64,000 nt of DNA from Theropithecus gelada. Lineage: Eukaryota; Chordata; Mammalia; Primates; Cercopithecidae. This document shows, in pieces, positions 10,471 to 20,462 of the stretch. A program made the position numbers and the translations under genes. Position 1 is the first letter of the stretch. Every line of letters starts with the position of its first letter. The notes under the pieces were generated by a model. The model saw only the letters and a list, made by a program, of their open reading frames with translations, was not told the DNA's origin and did no database searches. The DNA is taken from NCBI RefSeq assembly GCF_003255815.1, contig NC_037689.1, forward strand, positions 142,378,766 through 142,442,765, written 5' to 3'.

Positions 10471-10856
10471 ATTGAGTACTTGTGGAATGCATGCTAAAAG
10501 CACGTGAAAATCTCCTTTAAACTACAATGCATCTTACCTCGAACATGTTGAAAATCCCTGCCTTATAGGTCTCTGTCGTCCTACCTATCCCCACAAGCAA
10601 CCAAGACAATCCGTTCTGTCACCTGTACAATTGTTCCCCTTGAGGCCAGTAACCACATTGACCAGATGAGCCAGAACAGTAACTGAAGAGTGCTGAGTCT
10701 TCCTTTCATCAGGCACGAAGCTGTCAGGACCAGGCAGCTAAAAATTGCTCTTCTCTCAGGGAAACTCAAATTTTCCTTTAAACAGATAGTCAAACCCAGG
10801 TTTGTTTGTTTGTTTGTTTTTTTCCCACTACAGAGACTCTACTCTTCCAACTAGCA
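10471..10856. other. unassigned, with (GTTT)n tract
   Basis: Non-repeat-like sequence. A short GTTT run lies at about 10802-10820. Confidence 0.45.
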
Positions 10857-11033
10857 CAGTGTTCTCCAAAATCACCTGAAGATAATAATCACCTGGTATA
10901 CTTGTTATACACACAGAGTCCTGGGGCCTAACCCAGAACTACTGAAGTTGAATTTCCTGGAGAAAGATCTGGTAATTTGTATAGTTAACAGGTTGCCCCA
11001 GGTGATTTTTAGCAAGCATTTTTTGAAAATACC
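10857..11033 (+). mobile_element. second MER20-like hAT MITE
   Basis: 'cagtgttctccaaaatcacc', 'acacagagtcctggggccta', 'gaactactgaagttgaattt', 'ccccaggtgatttttagca', and 'ttttttgaaaataccttat' follow the MER20 element in the orientation opposite to the copy 390 bp upstream. Confidence 0.72.
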
Positions 11034-11763
11034 TTATTACTGTATATTTTCCCAATTTATCTCTTCTGACCATAGGATTAGGTTTATGTGGGGTGCAGCC
11101 AAACCCCAGAAGACAGCACTGAATTCTGAGAATAGAAGGAAGCCTTGAAAATTAATCCCTCTGTACTAAAGCTATGATTTATGCAGTGTTCTTACTGAAA
11201 CCTCTCTGAACAATAACCTCTGGCCTTATGTAGAAAAACTTTTTCATTAATATACATGTGTCTCTTCTCTTGATCTCTACCAGACCCAATAGAATCTGAC
11301 CCCCTGTTGCCAGAAGTGTTTCTACACACACACACACACACACTTGGAAACATCCTGCCGAACCTGGGGCACAGAGCTGGCTAGCGTGGCTTGAGCACTT
11401 AAAATTAGTAGCTGCCCACACTTCCCAGACCTCCTGCAGCTGAGGAAAGTCGAGTGACTGGTTGTCACCAATGAATTGTGAGCCACTGTTGTAGCAACCC
11501 CATGGTAGTGGAAGCAGTCCCCCAGGGCACATATAATAAGGGAGTCTGTAGAGAATTTAAAACCAACCTATTCCCACCTCATTTTGGCAATTCGGTACAG
11601 TATCAGTGATATATTATTCCTTCCTTAATACACACACATACATACATATATATGCACACACTGTATATTTTGGCTGTCTATGTTCAAAGGAATTGCCGTG
11701 GTTACTGTTGAGTCTTAATCATATATATCCAAATCTCAACTTAGCACTTAGCTATTACTAATC
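11034..11763. other. unassigned, with (AC)n and TA-rich tracts
   Basis: No mobile element recognised. An (AC)10 run is at 11324-11343 and a mixed CA/TA tract at about 11630-11665. The 117-codon minus frame at 11179-11532 reads through the AC run and has no domain. Confidence 0.5.
11324..11343 (+). repeat. (AC)10 microsatellite
   Basis: Uninterrupted AC dinucleotides. Confidence 0.95.
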
Positions 11764-11771
11764 CTTTAAGA

Positions 11772-12299
11772 CAGTGTTTCCCAACCATTTTGGCACCAGG
11801 GACCGTTTTCATGGAAGACAATTTTTTCCCAGACTGGGGGTTGCGGGATGGTTTTGAGATTATTCAAGTGCGTTACATTTATTTTGCACTTTATTTCTAT
11901 TATTATTACATTGTAACATATCATGACATTATTATACAACTCACCATAATGCAGAATCAGTGGGAACCTTGAGCTTGTTTTCCTGCAACTAGACAGTCCC
12001 ATCTGGGGGTGAAGGGCGACAGTGACGGATCACCAGACATTAGATTCTCATAAGGAGCCAGCAACCTAGATCCCTCGCATGCGCAGTTCACGATACGGTT
12101 TTCACTCCCATGAGAATCTATTGCTGCCGCTGGTCTGACAGGAGGTGGAGCTCAGGCACTAATGAGAGGGATGGGGAGAGGCTGTGAATACAGGTGAAGC
12201 TTTGCTTGCTCACGTGCAGCTCATCTTCTGCTGAGCAGCCCAGTTCCTAACAAACCACAAACTGATACCTGTTCATGACCCAGGGGCTGGGGACCCCTG
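11772..12299 (+). mobile_element. MER1A-type hAT-Charlie element, complete
   Basis: Inverted ends 'cagtgtttcccaacc' and 'ggctggggacccctg' bound a 528-bp element; I recall MER1A as about 527 bp. Internal landmarks are 'ggcaccagggaccgttttc', 'ggaagacaattttttccca', 'cctcgcatgcgcagttcac' and 'tgacaggaggtggagctc'. Flanks ctttaaga (11764-11771) and ctttcaga (12300-12307) are an 8-bp hAT duplication with one mismatch. Non-autonomous: no transposase frame. Confidence 0.9.
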
Positions 12300-13185
12300 C
12301 TTTCAGAAATACTGTATTCTATATGAAAGTAAACTTGGAGAACTACCAGGTATAAAGTCAATTCCAAGACACAGACTCAGCTACACAAGTTTCCTTTAAG
12401 GGTAAGTTTGTCAGAGTTTGCAATCATTTGAGCTCCCTGGAACATAGTTCTTTTCTCCAACTCCTGGGATACCATATATCCCTCCAGTAGATACAAAATA
12501 AACCGTGATAGCATAGGGATCTGAAGACAAAGACTTAGACATTAGTTACCATAAACCTTTATTTCTATGCTACCACTCAGCATTTTAATTTGTGTTTAAA
12601 TTTTGTTTTGACTGCAGAGAAACTTGAAGGCCTCTGAAAGAAATCTTAAATAAACAAAGACATGGACAGTATTGTAATTTGCAGAATTTATTTTGAAGCT
12701 GTATTTGATGAATCTCTATCAAACTTATCCTTATGTGTGTTTCCTAATTATTTGTAAATCTGTTTCATAGAAAAGAAACATTTTAAAATTAAAGCTAATA
12801 AGTATTTTTCAATTGACTCTGAGCGAACATGAATATGAGATTGATTTTGATGAATCTGACAAATTAGCAGAAATATTAAAATCAGAAACAGTAATACCAT
12901 TTTATTATTACTGTATCCTACCAATATATAGGTATAATTTCTCCCTATTATCAAAAATGACCTTTTTGTAAATAGGAAGTATTAATCTATTACTTTTTTC
13001 ACTAAAATATTTATTTTATTTGTAATCTTTTAGTTTTTACAGGCTTCATAGGAAAATAAAAGTTTCAACTTTTCTGACCATTATTATTTATTTTATGTAA
13101 TGATTATTACTGCAAATAATCGTGTCATATAGAGGAGGGAAGTGTTGCAAAATTATTCAGTTCAGACATTGAATATTCTAGGTAA
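12300..13185. other. unassigned AT-rich stretch
   Basis: No repeat family, RNA gene or coding signal recognised. Confidence 0.45.
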
Positions 13186-13189
13186 ACGA

Positions 13190-13470
13190 GTGCCGTGAGC
13201 AGAAGTAAAGTGTGTTGTCATTTTTTGAACTGAGAAGGTGAAAAGCCTTCCTTTATTTTAACCCTCACTGTCACCATAGAAGCCTCCTGTTGAAATAGCA
13301 GAGCTACAAGATGAGGAAAATCTGGATTTCTGAGTCACTCTTGGGGGAATTGGTCCACAGGGTGGACAGATCAGCAGACCTATATGTAAATGAGAATACT
13401 TCCATGTGTTAATCCATCAGATTCAGGATTTGTTTTTGTTACTAGAGCAAAGCCTAGATGATCCGGACTA
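13190..13470 (+). mobile_element. probable ancient MaLR-type LTR
   Basis: The order 'gagcagaagtaaagtg', 'gctacaagatgaggaaaat', 'tctgagtcactc', 'atgtaaatgagaatacttc', 'ttaatccatcagattcagga', 'tgttactagagcaaagccta' resembles old LTR 3' halves of the MLT1 group. Strongly diverged; the poly(A) signal is degraded. Confidence 0.45.
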
Positions 13471-14336
13471 ATATGAGCTGAAGCACAGTTATCCTTTCTT
13501 CAGATAGGAGGATGCTGTCAGGTTTAGTGTGCCAAAACAAAGACAGCAATCCAGCTTTTTAATTTCTGGACCTTTTGATCTTTGAGCAAGTCATGGAGAG
13601 AAAGTACTATACAAATGGCACATGTTATGTAGGTATGTTTTGAGCTCAGGGACCGAAAAGCCCGTTCTCAATTTTAGCCCTCAATTTTGTGTTGGTCTGA
13701 TACAGTAATGCCACATTCATTCAGAAGCATTATAGAATGGGGAGTCCCACATGGGAGGTGGGGCATGTAGCTCTACAGACCAGATTGAGAATCAGGAGAC
13801 TGCCATTTTGTCAAGTTTTTACCATTCACTGTCTGACTTTGAGCAAATCACTTTTCTTCCCCAAGGCTTTCCTTAAGCAACTTTGTTGCAAACAGAGGAT
13901 ACATAATCTGACTAATTTAAGCAACCAAGGTGATGTATTGAGAGGATATTGGGTTAACTCACTCAATGAAAAGAACTAGATAAGAAAATCTCAGGAAGGA
14001 CAGGAACCAGAGTAGCTCTGGAGATTAGAGCAAAAGAAGCTCATGAACTCCATCTTTAGGGAACTGCTGTCAGATGCTATAGGTCCAAACATTCTCAGTC
14101 TCCGTATATCTCTGTGTGAGATTTAAATTCCTAGAACAGGGTGATGTCCTTGGCTTAGCTTAGTAGTGTGTGCAACCTAGTGATATGTCAGAACCTGGTT
14201 TAGTAGTCCAGCCTACTGGACCCAGGGAAACAAGGATGGGGGAAGACTTGAAGGGCAACTACAGCCAGGCCTAAGTTTCCACATTTGACAACAGAAAGTG
14301 GTTGAACAACATTAGTGTTGAGATACAGATACAGTT
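13471..14336. other. unassigned
   Basis: No repeat recognised. The 80-codon frame at 13737-13979 has no supporting feature. Confidence 0.45.
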
Positions 14337-14337
14337 G

Positions 14338-14338
<1 letters not shown>

Positions 14339-14406
<68 letters not shown>
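14339..14406 (+). repeat. (ATCT)17 microsatellite
   Basis: Sixty-eight bases of perfect ATCT units without interruption; complement GATA/AGAT type. Confidence 0.98.
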
Positions 14407-14538
14407 CTATTGTCAAATAAAACATTATATGAAATTTGTAGTCAGTGGCCTCTGAGCCTCCTCTGTAAGGAGCACTTTTAAAAATCATTTATTGCCTAAC
14501 ATCTTTTCTAGTTTCATTTTAACAATTTTGATGAAAAT

Positions 14539-14567
14539 TTTTTGAACTTTTCAAAAAAGTTCAAAAA
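14539..14567. repeat. perfect 13-bp inverted repeat
   Basis: Arms tttttgaactttt (14539-14551) and aaaagttcaaaaa (14555-14567) with a 3-base loop. A GTTTT array follows at once (about 14571-14607). Probably chance structure in AT-rich DNA. Confidence 0.85.
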
Positions 14568-14570
14568 GGT

Positions 14571-14607
14571 TTGTGTTTTTTTTGTTTTGTTTTGTTTTGT
14601 TTTGTTT
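14571..14607 (+). repeat. (GTTTT)n tract
   Basis: Five GTTTT units preceded by a T run; possibly the remnant of an antisense retroposon tail. Confidence 0.85.
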
Positions 14608-14914
14608 AATATGTTCAACTCTATTTTTGGAAGGATCAGTGTCATCCTTGTGAACATGAGATGTTGTCACGGACCATAGGAATGTACTGTTTTGGCTTTC
14701 TCCCCTTAAGCCCAGGATGTCAACTGTCACTACTGTTGTCGGTATACCTGATTCATATACCATCAAGGTTGCCCGCAGTGTGCTGTTTCTGTAAACACAC
14801 AAGCTAAGTCACAAAATTATGCGTTTCGAAGAAGGGATGAAAGTAATATCTTGAAAAGTGTTTGTGCTTACTTTAAAAACTTATATTTACATGCCACTGT
14901 CATTATATATTAAC

Positions 14915-15040
14915 CACGTGACCTCGAACAAAGCACTTCCTCTCCTCAGCTTCAGTCTCTTGAAGTGTGGATTAGATCATCTGTGCCTAACACAGTGTCT
15001 GGTACACAGCAGCTTCCCAATGAATTGAATCTTCACTCCT
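14915..15040 (+). mobile_element. MIR
   Basis: 'ccacgtgacctcgaacaaag', 'cttcctctcctcagcttcag', 'gtgcctaacacagtgtctgg', 'acacagcagcttcccaatga' follow the MIR 3' half in sense. Confidence 0.8.
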
Positions 15041-15169
15041 TCTAGCTTTATGAGAGCATGATTTTATCTGACAAAATGTTTACGTATTTGGTTGCAATAT
15101 GTCTAAAACTGGCCATACAGTTTGCTCAATTTTTAAGTTAAGTTTCTATCCATGAGAGTAACTAACATC

Positions 15170-15290
15170 TAATGATCACATACATTATGCAATGCATTTT
15201 AAACATGCCCTCTTATTTAATCTAACAATCATGTGACAAAAGTGACATTATTCACATTACAGGATAAGAGGAGTAAGGCTCACAAACCAG
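15170..15290 (-). mobile_element. MIR
   Basis: 'ctcttatttaatctaacaat', 'gacattattcacattacagg', 'taagaggagtaaggctcaca' follow the antisense MIR core. Less diverged segments are short. Confidence 0.6.
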
Positions 15291-15558
15291 AGCTTATTTT
15301 ATCAGGGTTAAATACCGTGGGGGTAGTAGGGATGAATTGCTTTCTTTAACTTGCAAATAGTTCACGGAAATCAAAATAATATATGTGAAAGTGACTTTGA
15401 AAATGAAAATGAAATATAAACAGAGGGTATCATCATTATTCTTATGATATGTTGGCGTTTAAACTTAAGAAGGAAAAGTTACTGAGCAAAGGCCTAAGGG
15501 CCATTACTATAAAATAAAGAGCATAGGGCCATCTACATCTGCCAGAGCCTCACAGATG

Positions 15559-15624
15559 CCTTTTCTCTCTTTCTCTCTTTCTTTCTCTCTCTCTCTCTTT
15601 CTTTCTCTCTCTCTCTTTTCCTTC

Positions 15625-15682
<58 letters not shown>

Positions 15683-15795
15683 CTCTCTCTCTCTCTTTCT
15701 TTCTTTCTCTTTCTTTCTCTTTCTTTGTTACCTTTCTTTCTGTCACTTTTCTTTCTTTCTACTTTTCTTTCTGTCTTTCTTTTCCTTTCTTTCTA
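15559..15795 (+). repeat. polypyrimidine (TTTC)n/(CT)n tract
   Basis: About 235 bases almost entirely C and T on the + strand. A near-pure CTTT run of about 14 units (15625-15681) is flanked by CT runs and imperfect TTTC. Both strands give open frames of low-complexity residues; these are not proteins. Confidence 0.97.
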
Positions 15796-15988
15796 TATAT
15801 TGATTGATTGATCTAGAGAAACTGAAACTCATAAGAGCCACTTCTGAGCTTATGGAAGACTGTGGACAAATTTTATGCAATGCATTCCCTGCATCATAAT
15901 TATTCCAATCATTCCCACCTAATCCAAGAGACACCCCAACAATACCAAGAAAATGAAAAATCATGCTCTTATCCTCTGTGTACAACCT

Positions 15989-16419
15989 TGTATTAGTTCA
16001 TTTTATGTTGCTTATTAAAGAATACCTGAAGATGAGGAATTTATAAGGAAAGGAATTTATTTATTAGAGTTATGTAGGCTGAGATGTCTCAAGTCAAGGG
16101 GCCATATATGGTAAGATCATTCTTGCTGGGGGATACTCTGTGAAGAGACCTGAGGTGGTTTCTTCACATAGTAAGGGGGCTAAGTGTGCTATGTGCTAGC
16201 ACAGGCCTCTCTCCTTCTTCCTATAAAGCTATCAGTTCTCTCATGATAACTCATTAACTCATTAATTCATGAATCCATTAATCTATGAATAGATTGAATT
16301 ATTCATTAGGGCACAGCCCTCACAATACAATTACCTGTTAAAGGCCTCACTTCTCAACATTACTGCATTAAGGACCAAGTTTCAGTGTGAGTTTTGGAGG
16401 GGACATTCAAACCATAACA
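15989..16419 (-). mobile_element. MaLR (MST/MLT1-class) solo LTR
   Basis: On the + strand it starts 'tgtattagttcattttatg' and ends 'ggggacattcaaaccataac' plus a final a, the complement of the MaLR LTR start. Internal 'cattagggcacagccctcac' and 'ttaaggaccaagtttcagtg' are in the expected order. No convincing 5-bp duplication remains. Confidence 0.8.
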
Positions 16420-16800
16420 AGCAAAAAATAAAAATGAAAATGAAAAAAAGCCTCTCACAGATACTGTGAAATTATAATCAAATAATCAGCAAACCAAATG
16501 TATTGAACTGAGTGCATTTTAAGTTTGCAATAACATCACATCTGGGAAATGTTACTTTTGCAGAACTACTCCATATTGCAATTATCTGCATATAGGTCTC
16601 AACTTAGCCATTTTTGTCCATCCTGATGCATCCCCCTAAAGTTCGAATCTTGGGGACTGAAAGCTGGACTAGAAATCTTTGCTCCACCAGCCAGCCTGGG
16701 TTTTTTAGTCATATCAGTGCATTTCCCCACTAGTGACCTGTTTGGCATGGCAATACAAGAGATAGCTTTCACTTAATAATTTGTAAAAGCCATATTACAC
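16420..16800. other. unassigned
   Basis: No feature recognised. Confidence 0.4.
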
Positions 16801-16804
16801 CATT

Positions 16805-17103
16805 TTTCTAGATCATCACCGTGTAATACAGTAGCCACGAGCACTTGAAATGTGGCTAGTCCAAATTTACATGTTCTATAAATATAAAACACACATTGGA
16901 TTTCAAAGGCCAAGTAAGAATAAATGCAAAATGTGTCACTAATATGACGTTTGATATTGATTACATTTTGAAATGAAAATGTGTTAAATAAAATAGATCG
17001 TTAAAATTAATTTTATTCATTTCTTTTTAATATTTAATGTGGCTACTAAAGATCTAAAATTTGCATATATGGTTCACATTACCTTTCTTTTGGACAGGGC
17101 TGC
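16805..17103 (-). mobile_element. hAT-type non-autonomous DNA transposon fossil
   Basis: 'acagtagccacgagcacttg', 'aaatgtggctagtccaaat', 'aatttaatgtggctactaaa'-like text and a terminal 'tggacagggctgctc' match the family whose ends read CAGCRCTGTCCAATA and whose core repeats 'gccacatgtggct'. Exact MER name not assigned. Confidence 0.65.
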
Positions 17104-17315
17104 TCCCGAATAGTTGATACCTACTTGCCTTACTTCTGCTTATTACTTTTGAAGGACAAATATAAATTTATGTTTATAAGAATGAAAACCCAAAGTCAAA
17201 CAACAACAAAATAAACAAATACTCATGCTTTCTTGGTGTACATAAAACAACCTTGCAATGAAATAAGCAAGTAAATCAACTAAATAGGCTTGTGGTTTTG
17301 AAAAACAAGATCTTC

Positions 17316-17621
17316 GGCCGGGCGCGGTGGCTCAAGCCTGTAATCCCAGCACTTTGGGAGGCCGAGACGGGCGGATCACAAGGTCAGGAGATCGAGACCA
17401 TCCTGGCTAACCCGGTGAAACCCCGTCTCTACTAAAAAATACAAAAAACTAGCCGGGCGAGGTGGTGGGCGCCTGTAGTCCCAGCTATGTGGGAGGCTGA
17501 GGCAGGAGAATGGCGTGAACCCGGGAGGCGGAGCTTGCAGTGAGCTGAGATCCGGCCACTGCACTCCAGCCTGGGCGACAGAGCGAGACTCCGTCTCAAA
17601 AAAAAAAAAAAAAAAGAAAAA
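17316..17621 (+). mobile_element. young AluY, Old World monkey type
   Basis: Full-length, very low divergence: 'ggccgggcgcggtggctca' to a long A tail ending in AAAAAG. A perfect 16-bp target duplication gaaaaacaagatcttc occurs at 17300-17315 and 17622-17637. It shows both cercopithecid variants, 'aactagccgggcgaggtgg' and 'gagatccggccactgc'. Probably inserted within the Old World monkey lineage. Confidence 0.98.
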
Positions 17622-17637
17622 GAAAAACAAGATCTTC

Positions 17638-18640
17638 AAAATGATATTTTGCATCATTAAGAGTGTTTATTCATCATGAACCCGTCCTCAGTTTGACCTT
17701 CCTCTTAACTGTGTTCATTCTTTTATTTGAATTTATCCAAAAGAAAGTGAAAAGATATCATTTGTCCTAACTGGTATTACCCATAGAAAATTCTGTTTGA
17801 GATTGGCTTTTATTTGAAGATTCCGGAATCATTTTTACTTTACTGTATAAAATGAGCACAGAGCTTTATTAATATAGAATGGTTGATCCTCAGAGATCAT
17901 CTGGGTATCAACCCATTCATTTTTTCATGATGAGATGAAGACCTAGACAAGGTAAGCAATTGGCTCAACATCACCTACTCAATAAATGATAAGGCACAAT
18001 CTGAATTCAGTTCTATCACCTGTTCTGAACTTTTTCTTACTAATACAGCACACTTAAAGATTATTTCCAAGTCTTTTTTTAACCATAGAAATTAAGCTCC
18101 ACTGTTTTAAGATGAACATCAAACAGTTGAAAATGAACCACTAGTTAAGTTTCTCTTATAAAACTCATATTGAAAAAAGATATCCTTGCTATAGAATATA
18201 TGGGGAAAACATAAAATATGAGAAATTTTCACACAATTTGTCATAGGCTTGGAAGTAGCATTGATAGCACTCTTTCCTGCTTATTCATAGTTTGCAGTTC
18301 TAATGGGGACAGTGTAAATGTAGTACGTCTGTTTTGCTTGCCTTTTAAAATTTAAATGCAGCTTTCTCCCTAAACTGCTGAGATTGTCAAGGTGTATGAC
18401 CCTTTGTCTGCTTCACAGTCAAATACACTTAAGCTTTCACACACATAAAAGCATGCATTGCTTCAGCTTCCAAATCATTTCAGCAGATTTGGGTTGCTTT
18501 AAATCATTAGTTTTAATATTTAATGCAATGCATCATGATATCTTTGGTTAGTGAATTCATGAAGTCCCTATATCCAGACATCTTAAAAACATTCAAAGTT
18601 ACTATTTTTCAATAATTTATTACTTTTTCTTCCAAATAAA
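17638..18640. other. unassigned, possible MIR remnant at 17890-18010
   Basis: Mostly unique-looking AT-rich sequence. The segment 'tcagagatcatctgggtatc' ... 'gatgagatgaagacctagac' ... 'caattggctcaacatcacc' resembles antisense MIR but is too diverged for a firm call. Confidence 0.4.
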
Positions 18641-18649
18641 TCAACCATT

Positions 18650-19640
18650 GATTTTTTTATAAAATATTTCAAGCATAAAGACAAATACAAATAACATAGC
18701 ACACAAGTATCCATCACTTAAAAATAAAAATGTTAATATTTAGCCATATTTACCTCTGGTTTAGAAATTGTGGTAAAATTAATATAACAAAATTTCTCAT
18801 TTTATCCATTTTCATGTCTACAATTCAGCAGGAATAATTACATACACAATGTGGTACAACCATCATCACTATCACTTTCCAAAACTTTCTCATCACCCCA
18901 AACAGAGACTATACCCACTAAGCAATAATTCTCCACTTACTCTTTTCCCAGCCCCTGATAACCTCTAATCTACTTTCTGTATTTGTGAGCTTAGGTATTC
19001 TAGGTACCTCATGTACATGGAGTTATGTAATATTTGTCCTTTTGTGTCTGGCTTATTTCATTTAGCATATCTTCAAGATTACTTCATGTTATAGCACATA
19101 ATAGAATTTAATGCCTTTTATGGCTGAATAATATTCCACTGTACGTATATATCACTTTTGTTTATCATTCATTTTTTGATAAAATCTGGGTTATATCCAC
19201 ATTTTGGCTGTTATAACCAATGCTGCAATGAACATTGGCATACATATATATCAGTTAGATTTCCTGTTTTCAATTAGGAGTAAAATTTTGGGGTCATATG
19301 GTAATTCTATGTTTAACTTTTTGGAAAACCACCAAACTATTTTCCACAGCAGCCACACTATTCTCCATTCCCACTGTCAAGTTATGGGGGTTCCGATTTC
19401 TCTGCACTTTGCCAACATTAGCTTTAGTTTTTTATATTATAGTCATCTTAGTAGTTATGGACTGTTATATTATCATGGTTTTGACTTTGCATATCTCTGA
19501 TGATTATCAGTGTTGAGCATCTTTCCATATGCTTATTAGACATGTGCATATCATCCTTGGAGAAATGTTTATTCAGGTCCTTTGCCCATTTTTAACTGAG
19601 TGGTTTGTCTTTGTACTGTTGAGTTACAGGAATTTGCCTT
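18650..19640 (-). mobile_element. L1M 3' end
   Basis: The + strand shows the antisense L1 3' UTR and ORF2 end: 'tggttttgactttgcatatc', 'atcatatggtaattctatgt'-like, 'aatgctgcaatgaacattgg', 'ggctgaataatattccactg', 'tcctttgcccatttttaact'. Decayed. The two open frames at 19204-19516 are antisense-L1 frames. Confidence 0.85.
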
Positions 19641-19950
19641 AGGATTTTAAAAAAATGAAATGTTCAAAGTCTAATTAAAATCCCCTTTTTATGCCTCTCT
19701 AATTCCATATTCTCATTCCCTAAACACTTCCAGAAGTGACCACTATTTTAAAATGAGTGTATACTACTGCTGTCCATAAATTTATATTTGATTAAATATT
19801 TTCATGTTCATGAATAATATTTTGTTTTAGAAATTATGTAAAGAAAGCATGAATCCCTCTGTAATTTTGTTTTATGATTTAATTGTATGTTTTGAGATCT
19901 GTGTTGACACATGTAAGTCTACCTCCCTTATTTTAACTGGCATATGATTA

Positions 19951-20163
19951 TTAACGATTTATCAAGCCATTTAATACTAGAGGACACTTAGGTAATTTTA
20001 ATTATTATTATTTTGTTATTTTTAACGATTTATCAAGCCATTTTATACTAGGGGATATTTAGGTAATTTTAATTATTATTATTTCGTTATTATTAATGAT
20101 TTATCAAGCCATTTTATACTAGGGGATATTTAGGTAATTTTAATTATTATTATTTTGTTATTA
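19951..20163 (+). repeat. 71-bp unit, three tandem copies
   Basis: Units at 19951-20021, 20022-20092 and 20093-20163 are exactly 71 bp each, starting ttaacgatttatcaagcc / ttaacgatttatcaagcc / ttaatgatttatcaagcc. Units 2 and 3 share 'ttttatactaggggatattt' where unit 1 has 'tttaatactagaggacactt', so unit 1 is the outlier. The unit itself is L1-derived. Confidence 0.95.
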
Positions 20164-20236
20164 CTAACAATGTTGAATTGTGTTTTTGTGCATGAAAATT
20201 ACTAACAATGTAGAATCACACTTTTGTGTTTAAGAT
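20161..20236 (+). repeat. about 38-bp tandem duplication
   Basis: 'ttactaacaatgttgaattg' at 20161 and 'ttactaacaatgtagaatca' at 20199, each continuing to 'ttttgtg', abut the 71-bp array. More diverged than the array. Confidence 0.75.
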
Positions 20237-20237
20237 A

Positions 20238-20462
20238 TATGATAGTGCTAGCCAAACTGTTGTGTTTCAATCCCAGCTCTTTGGTTTATTAGCTACATAT
20301 ACCTGGACAAATTATATATTCTCTTTCTTCTTAGGTTTACTATCTATAACATGAAGTTATGACGGTGACTATCTTATGCAGTTGTTGTGAAAGTAAGAAA
20401 GATAATTCATGTAAAGCACTCGGAAGAGTTATTGGCACAGAATCAGCCCTTAATAAATTTGT
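20238..20462 (+). mobile_element. MIR, near full length
   Basis: Sense MIR: 'tttcaatcccagctctttgg', 'ttagctacatatacctggac', 'atgaagttatgacggtgact', 'gcagttgttgtgaaagtaag', 'ttggcacagaatcagccctt'. It separates two antisense L1 segments. Confidence 0.85.

Larger units (their letters stand above)
19660..20237 (-). mobile_element. second L1M 3' piece, carrying a local triplication
   Basis: The run 'ccagaagtgaccactatttt', 'ttaatactagaggacactta', then 'aacaatgttgaattg' restarts the antisense L1 3' region, so this is a separate insertion from the piece before it. It contains the 71-bp x3 array. Confidence 0.65.

Noticed and set aside
15507..15807. Highly charged Lys/Glu/Arg frame and its Phe/Ser/Leu counterpart
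   Set aside because: Both are translations of the TTTC/CT microsatellite.
19951..20163. CRISPR-like array
   Set aside because: Direct tandem units without unique spacers in a primate genome; it is an L1-derived tandem repeat.
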